Source of the DNA: Bradyrhizobium sp. dw_411
GTDB taxonomy: Bacteria > Pseudomonadota > Alphaproteobacteria > Rhizobiales > Xanthobacteraceae
Assembly (NCBI RefSeq): GCF_018449695.1
Contig: NZ_JAAVUY010000012.1
Span: 62,001-126,000 of the forward strand
Length of the DNA stretch: 64,000 nucleotides
Direction: 5' to 3'
Below the pieces are notes generated by a model. The model saw only the letters and a list, made by a program, of their open reading frames with translations. It was not told the origin of the DNA and made no database searches. The first letter of the stretch is position 1, and every line of letters starts with the position of its first letter. The position numbers and the translations under genes are program-made. Shown piece after piece: positions 50,594 through 60,552 of the stretch.

Positions 50594-52633
50594 ATGTTGC
50601 TTCAACAAATCAGCTCACCGGGTGCAACGCGGCTTCGGTTTGGCCCATTCGAACTCGATGTCGGCGAACGGAGTCTCAAAAAGGCGAACCAGGTCATTCC
50701 ACTTGGTGGCAGGGCCTACGACATTCTGATTGCTCTTCTTGAAAACGCCGGTGAACCTGTCGCGAAGTCTGCGTTGATTGCGAAGGCGTGGCCTGACGTA
50801 ACGGTCGAGGAAGGCAGTCTGCGCGTCCATCTATCGGCGCTGCGCAAGGCACTGGGCGACGGTCAGTTCGGTAACAAGTACATCGCGAATATCCAGGGCG
50901 AGGGTTATCGCTTCATCGCGCCGGTTACGCGCCTGCCCGTAGACCGCGACAGGAGCGGCGCGTCCGCAAGATCGTCCAATCTGCCGCCCGCACTCGGCCG
51001 CATGGTGGGCCGTGACCATGTTGTCCGTGAGATCAGCGGTTGGCTCCAGGCGGAGCAACGCCTGATTACAATTCTGGGTACCGGCGGCATTGGCAAGACA
51101 ACGGTGGCGCTGGCCGTCGGACATGCAGTCCTGGCGGAGTTCTCTGGCGCGGCATTTTTTGTCGATCTGTCTGCCGTAAGCGACAAGGAGCATGTCATCG
51201 GCGTCGTCGCATCGGCGCTCGGGGCAGACCCGCGGTTTGCCGATCGCAGGGATGCGACACTCGATTTTCTACGTGCCAGAAGAGCTCTGGTGATCCTTGA
51301 TGGTTGCGAGCATCACATCGAAAAGACCGCGGAGGTCGCCGACAATATTCTTCAAGGTGCTCCCGAAATTCGTGTGCTTGTGACCAGCAGAGAGACATTA
51401 CGGCTCGCCGGGGAGCGTGTATTTCATCTTCCTCCGCTGGACTGTCCGCCGGAGCAGCCGGGATTGACCGCGTCGGAAGTGCTTGCCTATCCGGCGGTCC
51501 GGTTATTCGTCGAACGCATCAACGCCCGCGGCGCCGACTTTTCACTCAGCGATGATGAAGCTCCTGTCGTTGCCGAGATTTGCCGCAAACTTGACGGAAT
51601 TGCGCTCGCCATCGAACTCGCCGCCGGAAGAGCCGCTAATTTCGGTGTTGGAAGTACCGCGGCAAAGCTGGGTTCGCGCCTTGATCACTTGAAGTTCGGT
51701 CGCCGCACCGCAAGCCCCCGGCATCAGACGCTCAAAGCGAATCTGGACTGGAGCCATGATCATCTTTCCGAGGTTGAACGCGTTGTGTTGCGGCGGGTTG
51801 CGACCTTCATCGGGCACTTCAGGCTGGAGGCGGCGCTCGCGGTGAGCCAGGATGAGAAAATCGGCAGATCCGAAGTCGAGGGCGCAGTCGAAAATCTCGT
51901 CAACAAATCGCTGATGGGAGTCCGGGCCAGTTCCCGGGGAACGCTTTACCGGTTGCTGGACACAACGCGCTCCTATGCATTGGATAAACTCGCTGAAAGC
52001 GGCGAGCAGGATTCCATTGCGGCGCGGCATGCGAATTTTTCGATGCAGTTGCTGGAAAGCAATCGCGGCAATCTCTTCGATCTGGAGCCTGCGGAAGCGC
52101 CGGCGGTGGCGCTGCGGGATTATCTTGGGAATATCCGTGCTGCGCTCGAATGGAGCTTTGGTTCCTCCGGAAACGACCACGCGGCCATACGTATGGCGGC
52201 GGCTGCCGCGCAGCTTTTTCTGACCATGTCGTTTTTTGTGGAGTGCCGGGAATGGATGGAGAGAGCCATCGAGCGGATGGCCGTCGATTGCGACCCGCAG
52301 GACCAGATGGAAATCCATGCTTCGCTCGCCTTGTCGCTGATGTTCACCGCGGGTAATAGTGAAAGGGTTCGCGATGCCTTCAACAAGGCGTTGACGTTCG
52401 CAGAGCAGTCTGACGACGCTCACCAGCAATTGCATCTCCTCAGCGTGCTGTCGATGTATCTTCATCGGACGATCGACGCGGCCAGTAGCCTTGAAGTTGC
52501 GCAGCGTGCCGAATCCGTCGCCAAGAGGACGCGGAGTCCGGAAGATGCTGCCCTCGCTGATTCGATGTTGGGGGCCGCGTATTATATGCCTGTAGACCAC
52601 GTCCGCGCGCCCCGGAGGTTTCGCGGCGCCTGA
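50594..52633 (+). CDS. STAND-type regulator (copy 2), C-terminally truncated
   Basis: A 679-residue relative with the same layout: winged helix (about 15-112, with SLRVHLSALRKALGDGQFGN), Walker A GTGGIGKT (162-169), Walker B ALVILDGCEHHIE and RVLVTSRETLRLAGERVF. Its helical sensor region stops after AAYYMPVDHVRAPRRF, where the third copy continues for about 280 more residues. In another frame the next bases read EVSRRLISHS, weakly like the third copy, but similarity then ends. It may be a truncated but functional switch or a decaying gene. The ribosome site is GGCGGAA. Confidence 0.8.
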   Translation: MLLQQISSPGATRLRFGPFELDVGERSLKKANQVIPLGGRAYDILIALLENAGEPVAKSALIAKAWPDVTVEEGSLRVHLSALRKALGDGQFGNKYIANIQGEGYRFIAPVTRLPVDRDRSGASARSSNLPPALGRMVGRDHVVREISGWLQAEQRLITILGTGGIGKTTVALAVGHAVLAEFSGAAFFVDLSAVSDKEHVIGVVASALGADPRFADRRDATLDFLRARRALVILDGCEHHIEKTAEVADNILQGAPEIRVLVTSRETLRLAGERVFHLPPLDCPPEQPGLTASEVLAYPAVRLFVERINARGADFSLSDDEAPVVAEICRKLDGIALAIELAAGRAANFGVGSTAAKLGSRLDHLKFGRRTASPRHQTLKANLDWSHDHLSEVERVVLRRVATFIGHFRLEAALAVSQDEKIGRSEVEGAVENLVNKSLMGVRASSRGTLYRLLDTTRSYALDKLAESGEQDSIAARHANFSMQLLESNRGNLFDLEPAEAPAVALRDYLGNIRAALEWSFGSSGNDHAAIRMAAAAAQLFLTMSFFVECREWMERAIERMAVDCDPQDQMEIHASLALSLMFTAGNSERVRDAFNKALTFAEQSDDAHQQLHLLSVLSMYLHRTIDAASSLEVAQRAESVAKRTRSPEDAALADSMLGAAYYMPVDHVRAPRRFRGA

Positions 52634-52815
52634 TCTCACACTCGCAAAGCGAACGGACGAGCGCTCCGGCGCGAGGGGCAGCGTCGTCGGCAGTCAGCGA
52701 GAGCCTGGAAGACGAGCTGAGCGGCGCATCTGCTCCTGAGCATTCATTTGGTAACGGCTGGTCGCACCAGCGGAAGTAAAGCAGATCGCCAAGCTTAAGT
52801 TTCGAGGCTCAAGCT

Positions 52816-55566
52816 TCATTGCGTGATGACAAGGCCCAGGGTCTGCGCGCGTGATACCGCTTGCGCGCGCTTTTCCACGCCGAGCTTGGTGAAGACGCTC
52901 TTGAGGTGCGACTTCACGGTCTCAGGACCGATATCGAGACTCCGGGCGATTTCCTTGTTGGACAATCCTTCTGCGATCAGCGAGAGAATGCCGGTCTCGC
53001 GAGGGCTCAATGCGCTTAGAATCCGTGCACCGGAGGCCGGCGTCGAACGATCCTGTCCGTCACGCTGCAGATCTGCCATCAGGCGATCGACATAGGGAAC
53101 GAGGTCGGTCTTGAGATTGCCGCTCTCCCGGGTCGCCCGGAGCAAATCGAAAATCAACGGCCTCTCGTCCAGAATGATCCGATAGAGGCCGCCGCCCGCG
53201 CATGCGGCGAGAATACGGCAAAACCGGTTGGTTGCTTCCAGGGTTTTCCCGACATGTAGCTGAAGGGCCGAGAGCCTGATCTCGACCCGGATCAGGAAAT
53301 AGCGATGGTCTGCGGCTTCGGCTTCGCGCTGCAGCTCCCGCAGCAGTGACATCGCCTCCTCAGGGCGCTCGCGTTGTGCCAACAAATGAGCGTGGGCGAG
53401 TTTGTAATCCCAGTGAATTTCCGACCAGGCGCAAAGCCGGGGCGCAGGGTATTTTCGGGAGAGTTGTTCCAGGCGATCGACGCATGCCGCGCCTTCATCG
53501 ATGCGGCCTTCATTGAGGTAAAGCCGCGCCTGTTCTGCCGTCGCAGCCGCCGTCAGCCTTCCCCAATCCCGTGAGATGCCATGATTTTCACCCCGCTCCA
53601 GCAGCGTGTGAGCCCGTTCGAGGTTCATCCGGGCCGTGGCGGTCCTGGCCATCACGAAATAGGCACTCCGAACGCAGTCCAGCATCGTTCCAGAGCTTAT
53701 CAGCGAATGGCGATCGACCACCAAGGCTTCGGCTTCGTCCAACTTCCCCTGCTCGTACAATATCCGTGCGATCAGACTGGCAGGCAAAGCCGCTGCAATC
53801 GAGTTCAGGCCGACATACTGTTCCGCGATGCGCAACCCCTCACGGTAGTGTCCTTCCGCCGAGGTAAGACGTAACTGCCGCAGCTCTGCGAGACCTTGAA
53901 GGCAGCGCCGATAGACCGACGCGAACACGTTTCTGCGGTCTTCCTCGACGGAATATGGGATCCAGGGTGTCGCATGGAACTGCTTGAGGTTGCCGGCCTG
54001 CAGGTGGCCGAAGCGAACGACATTGGAGGCGACATTTGCGGTCCACGGATCCTGTGATCGATTGACGCAATCTTCCGCCAGGGGCAGCGCGCTTTCGCTG
54101 TCATCCTTCAGCGCGGTGGCTACGGAACGGATCGCCTGGCATTCGCACAGCAATTTTTCATCCGGCAGAGGCGTTGCCGCGATATCGCTCTCGATGTCAT
54201 TTGCGAGCTTAAGGGCCTCATCAAAACGAAGTGCAAGTGCCAACCCCCAGGCGATGGCCAGTCTGACCTCGCTCCGGCCCCGCATCAGTTCGTCGGGAAA
54301 CTGGCGCTGCCAATCAAGCAACGTGAAGAGGTCGCCACGCTTGATCAAAGCCATTGCGCAATTCTTGATCCAGCTAATGGCACGATTGGAGTCGCCGGCC
54401 GCAATCGCGTGCTGAACTGCCTCGGTCCACAATTCCTGGGAGGCATACCAAAGCGCTGCGCGCCGGTGCAATTCAGGCGTTTCCATGCCGCGGTCTGCCT
54501 CGAGCCTCTGTCTCAAATACTCCGTGAGCAGCGCGTGATAACGAAACCAGACACCGTCATTGCCGAGCGGCGCAAGCAGCATTTGGCGCTGCGCAAGCGA
54601 TGCCAAAATCGTGCGGCTGGAGCTCGAGCCGGTCAAGGCTTCGCACAAGGGACCGGAGAGCCGGTCAAGAATGGCCGTTCGCAGCATGAAGTCGACCACT
54701 TCGACCGGAAGCCCGTCCAGCATCTCCGTCAGATAGGCGGCGATCGGACGTTGCGAACCCGAGAGATTATGTACGTACTCCCTCAGGCCGGATCCGGACT
54801 GCGGGCGCATCGATGAGATAATTCGCAGGGCGGCGGGCCATCCTTCCGTCTTGCGTTGCAAGAGCTGGACGTCGGGAAGGTTAAGGACGCCGGGCTTGGT
54901 GCTGTCCAGAAACGCCTGTGTCTCCTGCAGATCGAATCGCAGGGCGACGGAATCGATCTCGATCAACTGATTCTGGGCTCGCAGGGTTGCCAGGGGCAGT
55001 GCCGGTTCGGTGCGCGTCGTAAGCACCACATGACAGTGAGACGGCGCGTGCTTCAGGAAATACGCGACCGTCTGATGGATGCGCGAAGCGCTGATCCAGT
55101 GATAGTCTTCGAGAAACAGATAAACATCATCTTCTATCTCGGCGAGGTCGTTGATCAGGCTCGACAGGATCGCCGTCGGGTCGATCAGGTTGTTCTCGAG
55201 GATCAGCCCGATCGCGCCGGCGCCGACGTCTGGACAGGCATGGTGCAGGGCCTGAGAAACGTAATACAGAAATCGCGTGGCGTCGTCGTCGTCCGAATCG
55301 ATCGTCAGCCAACCGACGTAGTGGCCGTCTTGCTCGAGCTGCTCGGCCCAGGCGGCCGCGAGCGAGCTTTTGCCGAATCCCGCCGGCGCCTTGATGACGC
55401 CAAGTCGCTTGGCCGGGAGTTCGGACAGGATGGCGAGGAGCCGGGGACGTGCCACCAGACCGCTGAATCTTGCCGGTACGGTCTTGGTCGCCAGGAATGG
55501 CAGCTGTCCTGCGCCGGGCGAGGGGCTTGTTCCATATACAAGATGGCTGGAGCGCGGCTGGCGCAA
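52816..55566 (-). CDS. MalT-type LuxR-family transcriptional activator
   Basis: A 916-residue ATP-dependent activator in the MalT group. The N-terminal STAND ATPase has Walker A APAGFGKS (60-67), Walker B VYLFLEDYHWI and VVLTTRTEPALPLATLRAQ. A helical repeat region follows, and the C-terminal LuxR helix-turn-helix is ILSLIAEGLSNKEIARSLDI with ETVKSHLKSVFTKL. The likely start is TTG 55566, supported by an AAGGGGGG ribosome site and the absence of other starts. It converges on copy 2 and diverges from copy 3. The inducer is unknown. Confidence 0.87.
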   Translation of the reverse strand: MRQPRSSHLVYGTSPSPGAGQLPFLATKTVPARFSGLVARPRLLAILSELPAKRLGVIKAPAGFGKSSLAAAWAEQLEQDGHYVGWLTIDSDDDDATRFLYYVSQALHHACPDVGAGAIGLILENNLIDPTAILSSLINDLAEIEDDVYLFLEDYHWISASRIHQTVAYFLKHAPSHCHVVLTTRTEPALPLATLRAQNQLIEIDSVALRFDLQETQAFLDSTKPGVLNLPDVQLLQRKTEGWPAALRIISSMRPQSGSGLREYVHNLSGSQRPIAAYLTEMLDGLPVEVVDFMLRTAILDRLSGPLCEALTGSSSSRTILASLAQRQMLLAPLGNDGVWFRYHALLTEYLRQRLEADRGMETPELHRRAALWYASQELWTEAVQHAIAAGDSNRAISWIKNCAMALIKRGDLFTLLDWQRQFPDELMRGRSEVRLAIAWGLALALRFDEALKLANDIESDIAATPLPDEKLLCECQAIRSVATALKDDSESALPLAEDCVNRSQDPWTANVASNVVRFGHLQAGNLKQFHATPWIPYSVEEDRRNVFASVYRRCLQGLAELRQLRLTSAEGHYREGLRIAEQYVGLNSIAAALPASLIARILYEQGKLDEAEALVVDRHSLISSGTMLDCVRSAYFVMARTATARMNLERAHTLLERGENHGISRDWGRLTAAATAEQARLYLNEGRIDEGAACVDRLEQLSRKYPAPRLCAWSEIHWDYKLAHAHLLAQRERPEEAMSLLRELQREAEAADHRYFLIRVEIRLSALQLHVGKTLEATNRFCRILAACAGGGLYRIILDERPLIFDLLRATRESGNLKTDLVPYVDRLMADLQRDGQDRSTPASGARILSALSPRETGILSLIAEGLSNKEIARSLDIGPETVKSHLKSVFTKLGVEKRAQAVSRAQTLGLVITQ

Positions 55567-55822
55567 AGGCCCCCCTTATCCGTGTCGGTCCTCCCCCCAT
55601 TCGGGGGGTGCACACAATGGTGGAAGTGTACGATCTCTGTCAGCGGGAAGGAAGTGCTGGGCCTCTCGGCATCGGCACCCCGCATGTGATCGCGGTGTGT
55701 TGATCCCCGGGCTGGGCTGCGCGCAGAGAGCCGAAGCAAGCAATCGCCGACCAGGGACACGCCTGGGTTTTGTACGATTGATTGATCAACCCGGAAAACC
55801 CACGACATCATTGTTGAAAGTC

Positions 55823-58687
55823 ATGGCTGACAGTTTTGACGGCAATCTGCGTTTTGGCCCCTTTGAGCTTTCGAGCCGGGAGAGGGTACTGCGGCGCGAG
55901 GGTGTGGCGCTGACCCTAGGCAGCAGGGCCCTCGACATCCTGATCTACCTTGCCGAACGTCCGGGCAAGGTGATCGCAAAGCAGGAACTGATCGATCAGA
56001 TCTGGAGGGACGTAACGGTCGAGGAGGGGAGCATCCGGGTCCACGTGGCCGCGATCCGCAAAGCGCTTGATGACGGCCAATTCGGCAACCGCTACATCGC
56101 AAACATCAAGGGACGAGGCTACTCGTTCGTCGGCACCATTGTCTCCGTCGCCGGCGGCACGGAAAGCAATGATACCAGCCTGCGGCACAAAGGCAGGCTT
56201 CCCGCGCGACCGGTCATGATGATCGGTCGCGACGCGATGCTCAGTGAAGTCAGGGACAATCTTCGGGAAGAACGGTTCGTTACCCTGCTGGGCCCCGGTG
56301 GCATCGGCAAGACGACGATTGCGCTGGCGGTCGGCCACGCCGTCGCCGGAGAGTTCGGCGGAGAAGTTTACTTTGTCGACCTGGCAAGCATTACCGATTC
56401 GGATTTCGTTGTTCGGGCCATCGGGACGTCCCTGGGGCTGGCGCTGAAATCGAACGACGCCGGCCCGGAGCTCGTCGATTTCATCCATTCGAGAAAGCTC
56501 CTCATCATCCTTGATAATTGCGAGCATGTGATTCAGGCAGCCGCGTCGATCGCCGAGCAGATCTTTCAGGGAGCCGGACAAGTCCATCTTCTGGCCACCA
56601 GTCGTGAACTACTGAGGGTCGAGGGTGAACATTGCTACCGCGTCGACCCGCTGGATTTTCCGCCGGCCGATTTGGAGCAAACGGCAGATGCCGTGACCAG
56701 GTATTCGGCCGCGCAGCTCTTCGTTGAGCGCGTGGCGGCCCGAGGCGGCAATTTCGTTCTCACCGACCGCGAGGCGCCCTTTGTCGCCGATATGTGCCGA
56801 AGGCTGGATGGTGTGCCGCTCGCGATCGAATTGGCCGCCGGCCCTGCGGCCGCGTTGGGCATCAGGGACACGCTTGTCCGTTTGGCATCCCGGCTGGAGT
56901 TGCTGAAACGTGGCCATCGAACCGCCGTCCCCCGGCATCAGACGCTCAAGGCAACGCTGGATTGGAGCTACGATCTGCTGACGGGCGCGGAGAGAATTGT
57001 CTTTCGGCGAATTGCCCGGTTTGTCGAACATTTCAGCCTTGAGGGAGCGAGGCATGTCGCGGGCGACCAGGGCTCCGACGATGCAGAGGTTTTTGACGCG
57101 ATTGCCGGTCTGGTCGAAAAGTCGTTGATCGCGACCCGGCTTGGGCACGGGGAGCCCCAATACCGGTTGCTGGAAACGACGCGCGCTTATGCCCTTGGGA
57201 AACTGGAGCAGCATGGTGAGTTCGATCCGATCTCCCTGCGGCATGCGGAATACATCATCCAACAGCTCGACTCGCAAAAAGAGATGCGATCCGCTCTGCC
57301 AAGGGCCGAAAGGATCGCGGCCTATTCCTGGCAACTCAGCAACGTTCGGTCGGCGCTCGAATGGAGTTTTGGGCCGAACGGTAACGATGAGATCGCGACG
57401 AGGCTCGCAGCGGCTTCAACGCACTGGTTTCTCGAATTGTCCATGTTGATCGAATGCCGGATCTGGGCGGAACGAGCGCTCGCCCGTCTTGGAGGTCGAC
57501 GCAGAAACTCTCGCCGGGAGTTGGAAATATCTACGTCACTGTCCCTGGCTCTGATGCACTCCGAAGGAAGCAGCGAACTGGTGCGCCAGGCATTTTCCCG
57601 GGCGCTGGAAGTTGCGGCCGTACAGGAAGACCCTGCGCACGAATTGCGGCTGCTGAGTGGGCTTTTCATGTATTACCGTTGGAACACCGATATCAATGCC
57701 GCGCTCGACATCGCTTCTCGAAGCAAAGAGGTGGCTTTGAAAGCCGGGGATCACGACGGCCTGGCGCTCGCTGAATCGATGCTGGGCGCAGCGCATTTTT
57801 TGAGCGGAAATCACCTCGTCGCGACAGAATATTTCGAATCGGGACTGACCCACTCGGCGTCGGGGTCGCGTTTTCGCACGGGGCGATACTTGTTTCATGA
57901 CAACAGCCTTTTGCTGGTCGGGATGGCGCGCAGTCTTCTGTTCCAGGGGTTCCTTGACCAATCGCTGGACTACGCAAGACTAGCCCTGGAGGAAGGAGAA
58001 AAATCCGATCACCCAGCCACGCTGTGTCGATCTCTAAGCTTCGTTATTCCGGTCTATTTGGCGATGGCGGACTTTCGCCGGTCTGAAAAGTACATCGTGG
58101 AATTGGCCGAGCTTGCTGCGACCTATTCCCTGAAGCCCTATTGTGCCATAGCGACCGGCCTGCGAGGTCAGTGGCTGCTCCTTCAAAATGATCTGTCCAA
58201 GGGGATTCCAATGCTGAAGAGAGCTTTGGAGGAGCTTCACGCTCAACATCACGACTCGCTCAATATGGAATTTATCTGCGACCTCGGTGCGGGTCTTGTC
58301 GCCATCGGCGAGCACCAGGAAGCGCTGACGCTGACTGTGGACGCAATTGACGTGCAGCAGCGCGGCGGAAAATTTCTGTACATGTCCGCGTTGTTCAGGA
58401 TGAAAGGAATTATCCTGGCGTCCAGGTCGGCCGAGGATTATCCCGAGGCAGAAAAAAGCCTGCTGTCATCGATCGGGTGGGCAAAACGTCAGTCTGCGGC
58501 CCTGTTTGAGTTGAAGGCTGCAACGGACCTTGCGGAGCTTTTGCAACAGCAGGGGCGCGCAGCAGAAGCCGGCAAATATCTCAGTGAGGCGTTTGATCGA
58601 ATGCCGGCTGGAATGACATCTCCCGTTCACGAACGGGCCATGCAAGTCCTCGACCGGCTCCGATCCGGCACCGAGGCCCTCGGCTGA
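55823..58687 (+). CDS. STAND-type regulator: winged helix, NB-ARC ATPase and helical repeats (copy 3)
   Basis: A 954-residue protein with the same architecture as copies 1 and 2: winged helix (about 5-105, SIRVHVAAIRKALDDGQFGN, YIANIKGRGYSFV), Walker A GPGGIGKT (157-164), Walker B LLIILDNCEHVIQ, HLLATSRELLRVEGEHCY, and a long helical C-terminus. ATG 55823 is used because the winged helix begins there; the frame is open 151 codons upstream across the MalT-like gene. It is followed after 127 bases by a PoxB-like gene, a candidate target. Confidence 0.88.
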   Translation: MADSFDGNLRFGPFELSSRERVLRREGVALTLGSRALDILIYLAERPGKVIAKQELIDQIWRDVTVEEGSIRVHVAAIRKALDDGQFGNRYIANIKGRGYSFVGTIVSVAGGTESNDTSLRHKGRLPARPVMMIGRDAMLSEVRDNLREERFVTLLGPGGIGKTTIALAVGHAVAGEFGGEVYFVDLASITDSDFVVRAIGTSLGLALKSNDAGPELVDFIHSRKLLIILDNCEHVIQAAASIAEQIFQGAGQVHLLATSRELLRVEGEHCYRVDPLDFPPADLEQTADAVTRYSAAQLFVERVAARGGNFVLTDREAPFVADMCRRLDGVPLAIELAAGPAAALGIRDTLVRLASRLELLKRGHRTAVPRHQTLKATLDWSYDLLTGAERIVFRRIARFVEHFSLEGARHVAGDQGSDDAEVFDAIAGLVEKSLIATRLGHGEPQYRLLETTRAYALGKLEQHGEFDPISLRHAEYIIQQLDSQKEMRSALPRAERIAAYSWQLSNVRSALEWSFGPNGNDEIATRLAAASTHWFLELSMLIECRIWAERALARLGGRRRNSRRELEISTSLSLALMHSEGSSELVRQAFSRALEVAAVQEDPAHELRLLSGLFMYYRWNTDINAALDIASRSKEVALKAGDHDGLALAESMLGAAHFLSGNHLVATEYFESGLTHSASGSRFRTGRYLFHDNSLLLVGMARSLLFQGFLDQSLDYARLALEEGEKSDHPATLCRSLSFVIPVYLAMADFRRSEKYIVELAELAATYSLKPYCAIATGLRGQWLLLQNDLSKGIPMLKRALEELHAQHHDSLNMEFICDLGAGLVAIGEHQEALTLTVDAIDVQQRGGKFLYMSALFRMKGIILASRSAEDYPEAEKSLLSSIGWAKRQSAALFELKAATDLAELLQQQGRAAEAGKYLSEAFDRMPAGMTSPVHERAMQVLDRLRSGTEALG

Positions 58688-58814
58688 AGCGGATCACGCC
58701 CGACGGCTGTGCACGGCCTGCGCAGAGATGTTCAAGTCACCGCATACCGATACAAGCCCGGGCCTGCAGCCGGGTGAATATTGCGACAAACGGTCACAGC
58801 GGAGTCTGAATACG

Positions 58815-60524
58815 ATGAGCAAGAAGGTTGCGGACATCATCGTTGAGACGCTGGTGAGTGCGGGCGTCAAGCATTGTTACGGCGTCGTGGGGGATACCCT
58901 CAATCGGATTGCGCACAGCATTTCCGAAAGCTCGATCGAGTGGGTGGGGATGCGCCATGAGGAGGCCGGGGCCTTTGCGGCCCAGGGCGAAGCCTTGTTA
59001 ACCGGCAACCTCACCGCAATCGCCGGAAGCTGCGGTCCCGGCAGCCTGCATTTCATCAACGGCATTGTCGAGGCGAACCGCAATCGTGCGCCCGTCATCC
59101 TGATCGCCAGCCAGATCATTCGCGACGAATTGGGGTTCGATTTTCCCCAGGAGGTCGACTTCAAGGCGATCTACGGCAGTTGTAGCGTCTATTGCGACAT
59201 GATTCTGACCCCCGAACAGGCCCGGCGCAAGATCGTGATGGCCTGCCAGACCGCGATCGCGAAACGCGGTGTGGCGGTGCTGATCGTCCCGGTCGACATC
59301 TCGCATTCCGATGTCCATGACGATGTACCGTTCGCTGTGCACACAAGCCATCCGATCGTACGTCCTGCGGATGCCGATCTGGACGATATCGCCCACATCA
59401 TCAATGCCGGCCAGCAGATCGCGATCTATGGCGGGTCAGGTTGCCGCGACGCGCATGACCAAATTATTCGCGTGGCCGAAATCCTCAAGGCCCCGATCGC
59501 CCACACCTCCCGGGGCAAGGATTCCCTCGAATACGACAATCCGTACAATGTCGGCATGACCGGGCTGATCGGGAACGAGGCGGCCTGTCAGGCCGTGCTG
59601 GAATGCGACACCTTGTTGCTGCTCGGCGCGGATTTCGCATGGCGGCAATTCTATCCCAATCACGCGAAGATCGTGCAGATCGACATCGAGCCGACCCATC
59701 TCGGCCGCCGCCATCCGGTGACGAGGGGATTGGTCGGCGATATCAAGCCGACTCTCGAAGCATTGATCCCTCGGCTGCGCGAGAAATCGGACGCCGGTTT
59801 TCGCGACAGCTTCGTCAAGCGCCACCGCGAAGTGATCGCCCACCAGAAAGAGAAGGTCCAACCGAAGCATCGTGACACCATTTCCGGGATCTACCTTACC
59901 GAACTCATCGACCGGATGGCGGATGACGATGCCCTCGTTGCGGGGGATGACGGAACGGCGACCGTCTGGATGCACCGCTATTTTACCGCGACCGCCAAGC
60001 GCCGCTTCTATGCCAGCCTTCTGCACGGAACCATGGCGGCGGCAATGCCGACCGCGCTCGGCTTGCAAAAAGCGGCGCCCGGCCGTCAGGTCATTTCGCT
60101 CTCGGGCGATGGCGGGATCGCGATGTTGTTCGGCGACCTGATGACCGCGGTCCAGCACAAGCTGCCGATCAAGGTGGCCGTGTTCGACAACGGCAAGCTG
60201 GGTTTCATCGATATCGAGCAGAAATCGGAAGGGTTGCTGCCGCTCTACACCCATCTGCAAAATCCTGATTTCGGCGCGGTCGCTGCCGCGATGGGCCTGT
60301 GGGGCCACACCGTTGCCAAGGCGGACGAACTCGAGGCGGCGATAGGAGAGTGGCTCGCTCAGCCCGGCCCTGCATTGCTCAATGTGAAGGTCGAGAACAT
60401 GACTTTGGTGATGCCGCCAAAGATCGAGTTTGGACCGGCCTACGGGATGACTCTCTATTCAGCGCGGGCGATACTCGGCGGACAAACCCACGACCTGATC
60501 GACATGATCCGGCAGAACATCTGA
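58815..60524 (+). CDS. Thiamine-pyrophosphate pyruvate:quinone oxidoreductase (PoxB-type)
   Basis: A 569-residue TPP enzyme of the acetolactate synthase/pyruvate oxidase family. The N-terminal catalytic Glu is in GMRHEEAGAFAAQGEA, and the TPP-binding motif SLSGDGGIAMLFGDL ... FDNGKLGFI is near the C-terminus. The overall length and the KRFYASLLHGTMAAAMPTAL-like block (seen as KRRFYASLLHGTMAAAMPTA) match PoxB. Such enzymes decarboxylate pyruvate to acetate and CO2 and pass electrons to ubiquinone, which fits the nearby bo3 quinol oxidase. ATG 58815 is used. Confidence 0.82.
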   Translation: MSKKVADIIVETLVSAGVKHCYGVVGDTLNRIAHSISESSIEWVGMRHEEAGAFAAQGEALLTGNLTAIAGSCGPGSLHFINGIVEANRNRAPVILIASQIIRDELGFDFPQEVDFKAIYGSCSVYCDMILTPEQARRKIVMACQTAIAKRGVAVLIVPVDISHSDVHDDVPFAVHTSHPIVRPADADLDDIAHIINAGQQIAIYGGSGCRDAHDQIIRVAEILKAPIAHTSRGKDSLEYDNPYNVGMTGLIGNEAACQAVLECDTLLLLGADFAWRQFYPNHAKIVQIDIEPTHLGRRHPVTRGLVGDIKPTLEALIPRLREKSDAGFRDSFVKRHREVIAHQKEKVQPKHRDTISGIYLTELIDRMADDDALVAGDDGTATVWMHRYFTATAKRRFYASLLHGTMAAAMPTALGLQKAAPGRQVISLSGDGGIAMLFGDLMTAVQHKLPIKVAVFDNGKLGFIDIEQKSEGLLPLYTHLQNPDFGAVAAAMGLWGHTVAKADELEAAIGEWLAQPGPALLNVKVENMTLVMPPKIEFGPAYGMTLYSARAILGGQTHDLIDMIRQNI

Positions 60525-60552
60525 CCGGAAGAGTATCGTCAGTGCATTGCTG

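Noticed and set aside
55370..55822. 151-codon upstream extension of STAND copy 3.
   Set aside because: The winged-helix domain begins at 55823 and the extension overlaps the N-terminal coding region of the MalT-like gene on the other strand.
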